From: JBMTVT01 sp049451635
GTDB taxonomy: Bacteria; Bacteroidota; Bacteroidia; Flavobacteriales; Flavobacteriaceae
Direction of reading: 5' to 3'
Assembly: GCA_049451635.1 (NCBI GenBank)
Contig: JBMTVT010000033.1
Coordinates: 1-26,624, forward strand
DNA: 26,624 bases
Shown here: one piece after another, positions 15,285-22,517 of the stretch
Numbering within the stretch: position 1 is the first letter of the stretch
Layout of the letters: each line of letters begins with the position of its first letter
Translations under genes and position numbers: made by a program
The notes under the pieces: model-generated
Databases searched by the model: none
Told to the model about the DNA's origin: nothing
What the model saw: only the letters and a program-made list of their open reading frames with translations

Positions 15285-16178
15285 TTGAGCAACGCAAAAT
15301 CTTCATTAACAACTCCTTCGGTAATTTCAGATTTTAAGGAAATCACCAAAATGCGATTAGCATTAAGTGTGGTTTTTTCATCACTAGCAGGTTATTTATT
15401 GGGTGTTGAAATAGTCGATTTTAAAACCTTAATATTATTAGCTTTTGGAGGTTATTTTATGGTGGGGGCCTCCAATGCATTCAATCAAATTATTGAAAAA
15501 GATTTGGATGCCTTGATGGATAGAACTAAAAATAGGCCTATTCCCTCGGGACGTATGTCTGTTACTACGGCTTTTATTATTGCATCTGTTTTTACACTTT
15601 TAGGGATTATTATTTTATATACCATCAACAAGCAAACAGCTATGTTTGGTGCTATTTCTATTTTTTTGTACACCTGTGTTTACACGCCATTAAAAACCAA
15701 AACACCCTTGGCGGTTTTTGTTGGGGCCATTCCAGGAGCTATTCCATTCATGTTGGGTTGGGTGGCAGCTACCGACGATTTTGGTATTGAACCAGGTACC
15801 CTATTTGCACTACAGTTTTTTTGGCAATTTCCACACTTTTGGGCCATTGGCTGGTTTTTATTTGAAGATTATAAAAAGGGAGGATTTTATATGCTTCCAA
15901 CGGGCAAACAAGATAAAGGTACTGCGGTGCAAACCATCATGTATACTATTTGGACAATCATTGTTTCCATAATACCAGTTTTTGGATTTACTGGCAGATT
16001 ACAATTATCAATAGTTGCCACAATAATGGTATTTGGTATTGGCATATGGATGTTGTATTATGCGATAAGGCTATTTAATAAAATGACTGAAAAAGCTGCA
16101 AAACAATTAATGTTGGTAAGCGTATCCTATATCACCTTAGTGCAAATTGTTTATGTAATTGATAAATTTATAAGATAA
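15285..16178 (+). CDS. cyoE: Heme O synthase (protoheme IX farnesyltransferase)
   Basis: The 297-residue polytopic membrane protein belongs to the UbiA prenyltransferase superfamily and farnesylates heme B to heme O for heme-copper oxidases. The first Asp-rich motif is NQIIEKDLDALMDRTKNRP (67-85). The second conserved region includes YTPLKTKTPLAVFVGAIPGA and the third reads WAIGWFLFEDYKKGG. About eight to nine hydrophobic helices are visible. The start is TTG at 15285, which retains the usual N-terminal extension; the first in-frame ATG would cut into the conserved FKEITKMRLALS segment. The next gene starts 3 bp after its stop. No COX15 (heme A synthase) is seen in the window. Confidence 0.95.
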   Translation: MSNAKSSLTTPSVISDFKEITKMRLALSVVFSSLAGYLLGVEIVDFKTLILLAFGGYFMVGASNAFNQIIEKDLDALMDRTKNRPIPSGRMSVTTAFIIASVFTLLGIIILYTINKQTAMFGAISIFLYTCVYTPLKTKTPLAVFVGAIPGAIPFMLGWVAATDDFGIEPGTLFALQFFWQFPHFWAIGWFLFEDYKKGGFYMLPTGKQDKGTAVQTIMYTIWTIIVSIIPVFGFTGRLQLSIVATIMVFGIGIWMLYYAIRLFNKMTEKAAKQLMLVSVSYITLVQIVYVIDKFIR

Positions 16179-16181
16179 ACC

Positions 16182-16763
16182 ATGGATTTAACACAAGGCA
16201 CATTAGAAGAAAAAAATAGTAGAGCAAAAAAAATGATGCTATGGTTTGGTATCATTTCCCTTATCATGTCGTTTGCAGGTTGGACGAGTGCTTTTGTTGT
16301 AAGTAGCTCTAGACCAGATTGGTTAAAAGATTTTCAATTACCTGATGCTTTTATAATTAGTACAATAGTAATTGTATTAAGTAGCATAACTTTTATTTTA
16401 GCTAAAAATGCCCTTAAAAAGGGAAACAATATACAAACAACACTTTTTTTGTGGATGACTTTTATATTGGGTCTTGTATTTATTTTTAATCAGTTTTCAG
16501 GCTTTCAACAAATCATTAATTTAGGCTACAATTTTACAGGGCCAACCAGTAATGTAACCATGTCTTACATTTATTTAATAGCAGTTGTGCATATTTTACA
16601 CGTTATAGTTGGGTTAATTTGTTTGTTAGTAGTAATTTATAATCATTTTAAACAAAAGTATAAGGCAACTAAAATGCTTGGTTTTGAACTTGCAGCAACC
16701 TTTTGGCACTTTATAGATATACTTTGGGTGTATCTCTTTTTGTTTTTGTATTTTATTAGATAA
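16182..16763 (+). CDS. Cytochrome c oxidase subunit III (first copy, short)
   Basis: The 193-residue protein has five predicted membrane helices. It starts with a polar segment and KKMMLWFGIISLIMSF, carries VVHILHVIVGLICL in the fourth helix, and ends FWHFIDILWVYLFLFLYFIR, the terminal signature of subunit III. Length fits the short five-helix type found in caa3 and quinol oxidases. Subunit III stabilises the core and lines an oxygen path. It lies between cyoE (3 bp) and a second subunit III gene, a tandem pair typical of Bacteroidota. The GY-NFTGPTSN loop between helices 3 and 4 is polar. Confidence 0.9.
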   Translation: MDLTQGTLEEKNSRAKKMMLWFGIISLIMSFAGWTSAFVVSSSRPDWLKDFQLPDAFIISTIVIVLSSITFILAKNALKKGNNIQTTLFLWMTFILGLVFIFNQFSGFQQIINLGYNFTGPTSNVTMSYIYLIAVVHILHVIVGLICLLVVIYNHFKQKYKATKMLGFELAATFWHFIDILWVYLFLFLYFIR

Positions 16764-16773
16764 ATAAATTGAT

Positions 16774-16781
16774 TATTTTTG
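16774..16781 (+). promoter_or_regulatory. Candidate internal -7 box before the second subunit III gene
   Basis: TATTTTTG matches TAnnTTTG, 28 bp before the ATG at 16810, inside the 46-bp gap between the two subunit III genes. The best upstream TTG is 25 bp away, a little outside the usual spacing. Confidence 0.4.
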
Positions 16782-16809
16782 TGCAACTTTTAAATAACAA
16801 CCATTATAT

Positions 16810-17778
16810 ATGAGTACAGTAGTAGCAGAAGGTAGAACTTGGGGTGGCGGAAACAGACCACTAAATGCTAGTTATGGTAAAATGATGATGTGGTTTTTCA
16901 TTGTTTCTGATGCCTTAACATTTTCTGGGTTTTTAGCAGCCTACGGATTTTCAAGATTTAAGTTTATTGATGCATGGCCAATTGCCGATGAGGTATTTAC
17001 CCACGTACCGTTTTTACATGGGCAGGAGTTACCTATGATTTATGTGGCTTTTATGACATTTGTTCTTATTATGTCATCAGTAACCATGGTATTAGCTGTT
17101 GATGCAGGTCATCATCTTAATAAATCTAAAGTAACGCTATACATGTTTTTAACCATCATTGGTGGTTTAATATTCGTTGGTTCTCAAGCTTGGGAATGGG
17201 CAACTTTTATCAAAGGTGATTATGGAGCAATCCAAACAAAGGGGGGCAATATTTTACAATTTGTTGATGCTGAAGGGGAACGCGTAGCTTTGAGAGATTT
17301 TGTGGTTGCCGAAGAATCATATAGAACAGAACACGATAGAAATAATGGACTTTGGTTTGTTCAAGAAGGTACTTTACCAACCTACACTGTTGCTGAGGTT
17401 ATACATGGTTTAGAAACTAACGAAAATGTTTTGGTAAGAACTCAGTTATTAGATGAGCATGGGCATAAAACAGTTTTAACCAGAGAGGAATCTTTAAAAC
17501 AAGTGAAAGCGCATGGTAAAGTAGTTGTTGAAGGCGCTAATTTACATGTTAATGAATATGGTTCGCCACTATTTGCAGACTTCTTTTTCTTTATAACTGG
17601 CTTTCACGGGTTTCACGTATTCTCTGGAGTGGTTATTAATATCATTATTTTCTTTAATGTAATTTTAGGAACATACGAAAGAAGAGGAAGCTACGAAATG
17701 GTAGAAAAAGTTGGTTTATATTGGCACTTTGTAGATTTAGTTTGGGTATTTGTATTCACATTCTTCTACTTGGTTTAA
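16810..17778 (+). CDS. Cytochrome c oxidase subunit III (second copy, with a soluble insertion)
   Basis: The 322-residue protein has subunit III helices at both ends (YGKMMMWFFIVSDALTFSGF; GFHGFHVFSGVVINIIIF; YWHFVDLVWVFVFTFFYLV). Between QAWEWATF (126-133) and ADFFFFITGFHG (256-267) lies a stretch of about 120 residues where ordinary family members have some 20-25. The insertion (about 137-250) is hydrophilic and charged, contains AEGERVALRDFVV and DEHGHKTVLTREE, and has no hydrophobic helix. It should form a small extramembrane domain. The gene follows the short subunit III and precedes subunit IV (19 bp). Oxidase assignment is firm; the role of the insertion is unknown to me. Confidence 0.92.
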   Translation: MSTVVAEGRTWGGGNRPLNASYGKMMMWFFIVSDALTFSGFLAAYGFSRFKFIDAWPIADEVFTHVPFLHGQELPMIYVAFMTFVLIMSSVTMVLAVDAGHHLNKSKVTLYMFLTIIGGLIFVGSQAWEWATFIKGDYGAIQTKGGNILQFVDAEGERVALRDFVVAEESYRTEHDRNNGLWFVQEGTLPTYTVAEVIHGLETNENVLVRTQLLDEHGHKTVLTREESLKQVKAHGKVVVEGANLHVNEYGSPLFADFFFFITGFHGFHVFSGVVINIIIFFNVILGTYERRGSYEMVEKVGLYWHFVDLVWVFVFTFFYLV

Positions 17779-17797
17779 TTGAAAAAACAGATTTAAA

Positions 17798-18178
17798 ATG
17801 GCACACGCACATAAATTAGAAATATTCAGAGGGTTAATAAAATTCAAATCGAATACTCAAAAAATTTGGGGTGTTTTAATTTTCTTAAGTATTGTTACAG
17901 CAATAGAAGTTGCTTTGGGTATATATAAACCAGAAGCCCTCATGGGAAAATTTCTGGGTATGAAAGGACTTAACTGGATTTTCATCATTTTAACGATAGT
18001 TAAGGCCTATTACATTACTTGGGATTTTATGCACATGCGAGATGAACTGAAAAGTTTGAAGCGTATGGTTGTTTGGACTGCCGTATTTTTAATTATATAC
18101 TTAATCTTTATTTTGTTACAAGAAGGAGGATATGTTTTTGATGTATATAAAGACGGATTCATTAAAATAGATTTTTAA
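17798..18178 (+). CDS. Cytochrome c oxidase subunit IV family protein
   Basis: The 126-residue protein has three predicted membrane helices (around residues 23-42, 58-75 and 88-107). The conserved IVKAYYITWDFMHMRDE motif between helices 2 and 3 is typical of the prokaryotic subunit IV/CyoD-like family. The N-terminus MAHAHKLE is His-containing. It is an accessory subunit that aids oxidase assembly. A strong terminator follows at 18205, so some transcripts should end here, before the copper assembly genes. Confidence 0.88.
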   Translation: MAHAHKLEIFRGLIKFKSNTQKIWGVLIFLSIVTAIEVALGIYKPEALMGKFLGMKGLNWIFIILTIVKAYYITWDFMHMRDELKSLKRMVVWTAVFLIIYLIFILLQEGGYVFDVYKDGFIKIDF

Positions 18179-18204
18179 TAATATTTAGTTAAATAGACAA
18201 GATT

Positions 18205-18230
18205 AAGGCGGTTTTTAAACCGCCTTTTTT
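18205..18230 (+). terminator. Rho-independent terminator after the oxidase subunit genes
   Basis: AAGGCGGTTT (18205-18214) pairs perfectly with AAACCGCCTT (18217-18226), followed by a T run. It is the most GC-rich hairpin in the cluster and splits subunit genes from the SCO-like genes. Those may rely on read-through or an unrecognised promoter. Confidence 0.88.
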
Positions 18231-18271
18231 TATTTTTACACCACAAAAAAGTTAAAGAAAAAACGAAATAA

Positions 18272-18994
18272 ATGAACAGAAAAAAGTTTGGGCGATATTT
18301 GGTTTTGGGAGTTTTGTTTTTTCTTCCAGTTGTGTTTTTGTTGTTTTTGTATCCTGCAACGCATAACTATAGACCTTTAGACATTGTGGAGGAACATGTA
18401 TTAGATTTGAATGAATTCGAATCTAATACAAATGAGCACATTGTTTTAAAGGACCACATTACTGTATTGGGGTTTTTAGGAAATAATCCAGTGGATAATG
18501 CCATTACAGCCTCCAATTTAAAAGAGTTGGTTTATGATAAGTTTAAGGGGTTTAAAAAATTTCAAATAGTTATCTTAATGCCAAAAGGCACCGAGAATGC
18601 CGTTGAAAAGCTTAGAGCAGAAATCAGTTCTTATGAAGATTTAAGATTTTGGCATTTTGCTTTTGGTGAGCCAAATCATATCCAAAGGGTTTTCAATAGC
18701 TTAAAAAGCAACGTAAAAATCAATCAAGATTTGTCATCAAAAAATGTTTTTATAATAGATAAGGATTTAAATCAAAGAGCTAGATTGGATGATAGAACAG
18801 ATGCAGAAATAGAAAGAAATAAACCTATTTATGGTTTATATAGTTACAATTGTATTGAAGTTGCCGAAATAAAAAATAAAATGAGTGACGATTTGAGGGT
18901 CTTATTTACCGAGTATCGCCAAAAGAGAAAAGGCGATTTCAATTCAGATACAAGAAGAGCAAACGATTTGAAAAACAACAATGAAGAAAACTAA
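18272..18994 (+). CDS. Membrane-anchored SCO-like thioredoxin-fold protein lacking the copper ligands
   Basis: The 240-residue protein has one N-terminal membrane anchor (about 8-27) and a periplasmic domain. I align it by eye with the SCO protein encoded next to it: HITVLGFLGNNPVDN corresponds to VYVVEFFFTTCPTIC, FWHFAFGEPNHIQRVF to NWHLLTGDKEDIFNLA, and VFIIDKDLNQRARLDD to FALIDKNGYIRSRKDE. At the copper site CPTIC is replaced by NPVDN (72-76), and the His that is third ligand in SCO has no equivalent. The only Cys is residue 194. It is therefore a likely ligand-less SCO relative that may hold or present a partner during oxidase assembly. The gene overlaps the SCO gene by 14 bp. Homologues are generally annotated hypothetical, as far as I recall. 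Confidence 0.65.
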   Translation: MNRKKFGRYLVLGVLFFLPVVFLLFLYPATHNYRPLDIVEEHVLDLNEFESNTNEHIVLKDHITVLGFLGNNPVDNAITASNLKELVYDKFKGFKKFQIVILMPKGTENAVEKLRAEISSYEDLRFWHFAFGEPNHIQRVFNSLKSNVKINQDLSSKNVFIIDKDLNQRARLDDRTDAEIERNKPIYGLYSYNCIEVAEIKNKMSDDLRVLFTEYRQKRKGDFNSDTRRANDLKNNNEEN

Positions 18995-19724
18995 TTATTC
19001 ATACATAGGCATTGCCTTTATTATACTCGTTTTTGGAATCATTTTTATCCCTAAAATAGTTGATAGAATATCTAATGGAGATATTATTAGAAACGAGAGC
19101 AGAAGCGATTATGCCAACGATAAAAAGGAAACAGTCTCAGATTTGTTTTTTATTGAAAACAATGGCGAAAAAAGAAAAGTGCCAAGTTTTAGTTTTATAA
19201 ATCAAGATGGGAAAACGATTACCAATCAAGATTATTTAGGTAAAGTTTACGTAGTTGAATTCTTTTTTACAACCTGCCCAACCATATGCCCAAGAATGAA
19301 TTTAAACTTGGTTCAAATACAAAATACCTTTAAGGATTTTGAAAATTTCGGGGTGGCTTCTTTCACAATAAACCCAGAACACGATACACCTGAAGTACTT
19401 AAAGAATATGCTGAAAAATATGGCATTACAAATCCAAATTGGCATTTACTAACGGGTGATAAAGAGGATATTTTCAATCTTGCCAACGCTGGATTCTATA
19501 TTTATGCAGCCCAAAATGAGGATGTGCTTGGAGGGTTTGAACATTCAGGAAATTTTGCACTCATTGATAAAAACGGTTATATACGATCCAGGAAGGACGA
19601 ATTTGGAAATCCAATAATTTATTATAGAGGTATTATTTCAGAAGAAGAAAAAACAAATGACGAAGGTGAAACAGAACAAATAAGTGCTTTAAAACAAGAT
19701 ATAAAAAAATTGCTAAACAAATAA
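18981..19724 (+). CDS. SCO1/SenC-family copper chaperone for cytochrome oxidase
   Basis: The 247-residue protein has an N-terminal membrane anchor (about 7-24) and a thioredoxin-like domain with the copper site CPTIC (Cys99, Cys103) and His188 in GGFEHSGNF. Other family signatures are SFINQDGKTITNQDYLGK, TINPEHDTPEVLKEY and WHLLTGD. SCO proteins deliver copper to, or reduce the cysteines of, the CuA centre of oxidase subunit II in the periplasm. The start overlaps the preceding ligand-less SCO-like gene by 14 bp, suggesting coupled translation. A charged tail (about 221-247) follows the domain. Confidence 0.95.
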   Translation: MKKTNYSYIGIAFIILVFGIIFIPKIVDRISNGDIIRNESRSDYANDKKETVSDLFFIENNGEKRKVPSFSFINQDGKTITNQDYLGKVYVVEFFFTTCPTICPRMNLNLVQIQNTFKDFENFGVASFTINPEHDTPEVLKEYAEKYGITNPNWHLLTGDKEDIFNLANAGFYIYAAQNEDVLGGFEHSGNFALIDKNGYIRSRKDEFGNPIIYYRGIISEEEKTNDEGETEQISALKQDIKKLLNK

Positions 19725-19747
19725 CCCGCTTTTATAACTCATAAAAA

Positions 19748-20281
19748 ATGAATAAAGAAGAAACTATTTTAGATGATAAGAAATATAATAAATTAATTGT
19801 AGCCTTATCTATAGTTATCCCCATAGTAGTTGCCATTTTATTTGGAGTTAAATTAAATGTTGAACTCCCCATATTTTTACCACCAATTTACGCAGTCATA
19901 AATGCCATGACAGCATTTGTTTTAATTTTGGCGGTTTTTCAAATTAAAAAAGGAAACAGAAAAACCCACGAACTACTCATGAAGTTTGCTATTGCGCTTT
20001 CTGTATTGTTTTTAGTTATGTATGTGCTGTATCATATGACGAGTGATTCTACCACGTTTGGAGGAGAAGGCCTCATTAAATACCTTTACTATTTCATATT
20101 AGCGAGTCATATACTGCTTTCTATAGCGGTTATTCCATTTGTGTTAATTACCTATGTTAGAGCTATAACCAACAATATTGAAAAGCATAAAAAAATAGCG
20201 AAAATAACATTTCCTTTATGGCTTTATGTTGCGGTAACAGGTGTAATTGTTTATATTATGATTTCGCCTTATTACGCTTAA
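19748..20281 (+). CDS. DUF420 (CtaM/YozB-like) membrane protein, oxidase assembly factor
   Basis: The 177-residue polytopic protein has about five hydrophobic segments. The conserved DUF420 features are PPIYAVINAMTAFVLILAV, KKGNRKTHELLMKFA, the YHM segment in the third helix, and ILASHILLSIAVIPFVL with a conserved His. DUF420 proteins include CtaM and YozB, which are needed for maturation of aa3/caa3-type oxidases in Firmicutes. Placement directly after SCO supports the same role here. The gene ends two bases before the next ATG. Confidence 0.88.
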   Translation: MNKEETILDDKKYNKLIVALSIVIPIVVAILFGVKLNVELPIFLPPIYAVINAMTAFVLILAVFQIKKGNRKTHELLMKFAIALSVLFLVMYVLYHMTSDSTTFGGEGLIKYLYYFILASHILLSIAVIPFVLITYVRAITNNIEKHKKIAKITFPLWLYVAVTGVIVYIMISPYYA

Positions 20282-20283
20282 AA

Positions 20284-20502
20284 ATGAAACAAAAAATAAT
20301 CTTTTTTCTTTTTTCTGTTATCTGTTTTCTTGAAAGCAGTGCACAATGCGCCATGTGTCGTGCGGTTTTAGAGAGTGAAGAGGGGCAATCTGCTGCAGAA
20401 GGTATAAACGATGGCATTGTTTATTTAATGGCTATTCCTTACATTCTTATAGCTGGTATTGGTTATTTTATTTATAAAAAATTTAATACGTTAAAAAAGT
20501 AA
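20284..20502 (+). CDS. Small secreted CxxC protein with a C-terminal membrane helix
   Basis: I choose the ATG at 20284, since an upstream in-frame ATG would lie deep in the DUF420 gene and lose the signal peptide. The 72-residue protein has a signal peptide (MKQKIIFFLFSVICFLESSA), and cleavage would leave QCAMCRAVLES at the mature N-terminus, with Cys22 and Cys25 as a CxxC pair. A short acidic linker and one membrane helix (about 46-65) follow, with a basic KKFNTLKK end. It is the last gene of the copper-assembly group. A thiol-redox or Cu-handling role at the membrane surface is an inference; I know no name for it. Confidence 0.75.
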   Translation: MKQKIIFFLFSVICFLESSAQCAMCRAVLESEEGQSAAEGINDGIVYLMAIPYILIAGIGYFIYKKFNTLKK

Positions 20503-20559
20503 CAAAAATTTTTTTAACTATTTTTTGTAACATTTCTTTGCATCGTTAGTCTAATTTTA

Positions 20560-20573
20560 AAGCTTATAAGCTT
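20560..20573. promoter_or_regulatory. 14-bp perfect palindrome upstream of the efflux operon
   Basis: AAGCTTATAAGCTT lies 18 bp before the ATPase start codon. It could be an operator for the efflux operon. A TTTCTTTG sequence near 20533-20540 is a one-mismatch match to the -7 box. Confidence 0.3.
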
Positions 20574-20591
20574 CACTAATCAATCAAAGTA

Positions 20592-21293
20592 ATGCTGAAA
20601 ATACATCAACTTCATAAATCCTATCCCATAGGAGATTCTAGTTTACATGTTTTAAAAGGAATTAACCTAACCGTAGAAGAAGGCGAAATGGTAGCCATTA
20701 TGGGGTCTTCGGGTTCTGGTAAATCTACGCTTTTAAACATTATTGGCATGCTGGATGAAGCAGATTCTGGAGAATATATTTTAGATGGTTTACCCATTAA
20801 AAACCTAACCGAAAAAAAAGCAGCTGTTTACAGAAACAAGTTTTTAGGCTTTATTTTTCAGTCATTCAACCTTATAAATTATAAAAATGCGCTAGAAAAT
20901 GTAGCGTTGCCTCTATATTATCAAGGCATGAAACGTAAAGAGCGTCTTGAAAAAGCAATGTTTCACCTTGAAAAAGTAGGGTTGGCAGATTGGGCGAAGC
21001 ATTTACCTAAGGAACTTTCTGGGGGTCAAAACCAGCGTGTTGCCATTGCAAGGGCTTTGGCTGCTAACCCAAAATTATTATTGGCTGATGAACCTACCGG
21101 TGCTTTGGATACTACAACATCCTATGAAATTATGGCGTTTATTCAACAATTAAATGATGAAGGCAAAACCATTTTAATGGTAACACATGAAGAGGATATA
21201 GCCAATATGTGCAAACGCATAGTAAGATTGCGAGATGGTGTTATTATGGAAGATAAAAAAATTGAACAAGTAAGGGCAGAAAAATATGTTTGA
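20592..21293 (+). CDS. ABC transporter ATP-binding protein (MacB/LolD type)
   Basis: The 233-residue nucleotide-binding protein shows Walker A GSSGSGKST (38-46), the Q-loop in FIFQSFNL (Gln90), signature LSGGQ (142-146), Walker B LLLADEPTG (162-170) and the H-loop His199 in VTHEE. It belongs to the MacB/LolD/FtsE-like group that powers type VII ABC mechanotransmission systems. The coding end overlaps the first permease by 8 bp. With two permeases, an adaptor and TolC downstream, it is the motor of a tripartite exporter. The substrate is unknown. Confidence 0.93.
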   Translation: MLKIHQLHKSYPIGDSSLHVLKGINLTVEEGEMVAIMGSSGSGKSTLLNIIGMLDEADSGEYILDGLPIKNLTEKKAAVYRNKFLGFIFQSFNLINYKNALENVALPLYYQGMKRKERLEKAMFHLEKVGLADWAKHLPKELSGGQNQRVAIARALAANPKLLLADEPTGALDTTTSYEIMAFIQQLNDEGKTILMVTHEEDIANMCKRIVRLRDGVIMEDKKIEQVRAEKYV

Positions 21294-22515
21294 TTTAGAC
21301 CTTTGGAGAGAAATATTTCAAAGTATTAACATGAACCGAACCAGGAGTTTGCTGTCTGGTTTTACGGTAGCCTTTGCTATTTTATTGTTTGCTATACTTT
21401 TTGGTATTGCCAATGGTTTACAGAATACCTTTCAAGAAGCTTTTGGTACCGATGCCAACAACTCCATTGTTATTTTTCCCGGAAGAACCACTAAAGCCTA
21501 CAAGGGCCTTCAAGTAGGTAGACAAATTCAATTTAAAAACGAAGATCGAGAATTTATCAAGGATAAATTTGGAGACAAAGTACAGTTTATAACTTCTAAA
21601 GTAAATAAAAGTGTTAACGCTTCTTTTAAAGGTGAAAAAAATAGTTACGAAGTTAGAGGGGTACATCCTGAATACATGTTTATTGAAAACAATTTAGTGA
21701 AAGAAGGACGTTACATCAATCAAAATGACTTAGATACCAGATCTAAAGTGGTTGTTATTGGTAGAGTTGTTGAGCAAGATTTATTTTTTAAGGAAGATCC
21801 TATAGGTAAATACATTAACTTAAGTGGTATTCAATATAAAATAGTAGGTGTTTTTACTGATGATGAGGGAGATAGCGAAGAAAGTGTTATTTACATGCCT
21901 ATTACCACTACCCAATTTGTGTATGGTAATAATGATTTTGTTGATTTTCTGCATTTAACCTATAACCCTGAGATGAATTCAGGCCAAGCATTAGCTTTTG
22001 GGAATTCCATTAAAAATAGTTTAAAAGATAAATTTGATGTTGCTAGAAGCGACCAACGCGCCATTAGAATGTGGAATATGGCCGAAGGGACTAAGCAAGT
22101 AGATATTATGACTACTAGTTTAACATTTATCATTCTAGTAATAGGCTTTGGTACTTTAATAGCTGGTATTGTTGGTATAAGTAATATCATGATTTTTATT
22201 GTAAAAGAACGTACTAAAGAAATTGGAATAAGGAAAGCCCTCGGTGCTTCACCAAGATCTATTGTGTCTATTATTTTAATAGAATCTATTATAATTACTG
22301 CTATTTCTGGATATATTGGATTGTTAATAGGTGTTGGCGTATTAGAATTAGTAGGCCCTAGTTTAAAAGAATATTTTATAAAAGACCCAGGTGTAAGTAA
22401 CAGTTTGGTGTTTGGCGCTACCATAACGTTAGTTATTGCAGGTACTATAGCAGGCTATTTGCCAGCCAAAAAAGCATCAAAAATCAAACCTATAGTAGCC
22501 CTAAGAAACGATTAA
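21286..22515 (+). CDS. MacB-like ABC transporter permease (first of two)
   Basis: The 409-residue protein has the MacB_PCD-FtsX layout: an N-terminal membrane helix (about 20-45; RSLLSGFTVAFAILLFAILFG), a large periplasmic domain (about 50-275) and three C-terminal helices. The cytoplasmic coupling motif VKERTKEIGIRKALGASPRSI follows helix 2, and the end is KIKPIVALRND. It couples ATP hydrolysis to periplasmic substrate movement. The second permease starts 2 bp later, so the two probably form a heterodimer with one ATPase type. Confidence 0.92.
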   Translation: MFDLDLWREIFQSINMNRTRSLLSGFTVAFAILLFAILFGIANGLQNTFQEAFGTDANNSIVIFPGRTTKAYKGLQVGRQIQFKNEDREFIKDKFGDKVQFITSKVNKSVNASFKGEKNSYEVRGVHPEYMFIENNLVKEGRYINQNDLDTRSKVVVIGRVVEQDLFFKEDPIGKYINLSGIQYKIVGVFTDDEGDSEESVIYMPITTTQFVYGNNDFVDFLHLTYNPEMNSGQALAFGNSIKNSLKDKFDVARSDQRAIRMWNMAEGTKQVDIMTTSLTFIILVIGFGTLIAGIVGISNIMIFIVKERTKEIGIRKALGASPRSIVSIILIESIIITAISGYIGLLIGVGVLELVGPSLKEYFIKDPGVSNSLVFGATITLVIAGTIAGYLPAKKASKIKPIVALRND

Positions 22516-22517
22516 TT

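Noticed and set aside
20218..20283. Upstream in-frame ATG for the small CxxC gene
   Set aside because: It lies well inside the DUF420 gene and would place a Cys-rich peptide before the clear signal peptide that starts at 20284.
21960..22424. A 154-codon reverse-strand ORF inside the first permease gene
   Set aside because: It is a shadow of the permease membrane region, rich in Ile/Pro/Thr, with no domain signature.
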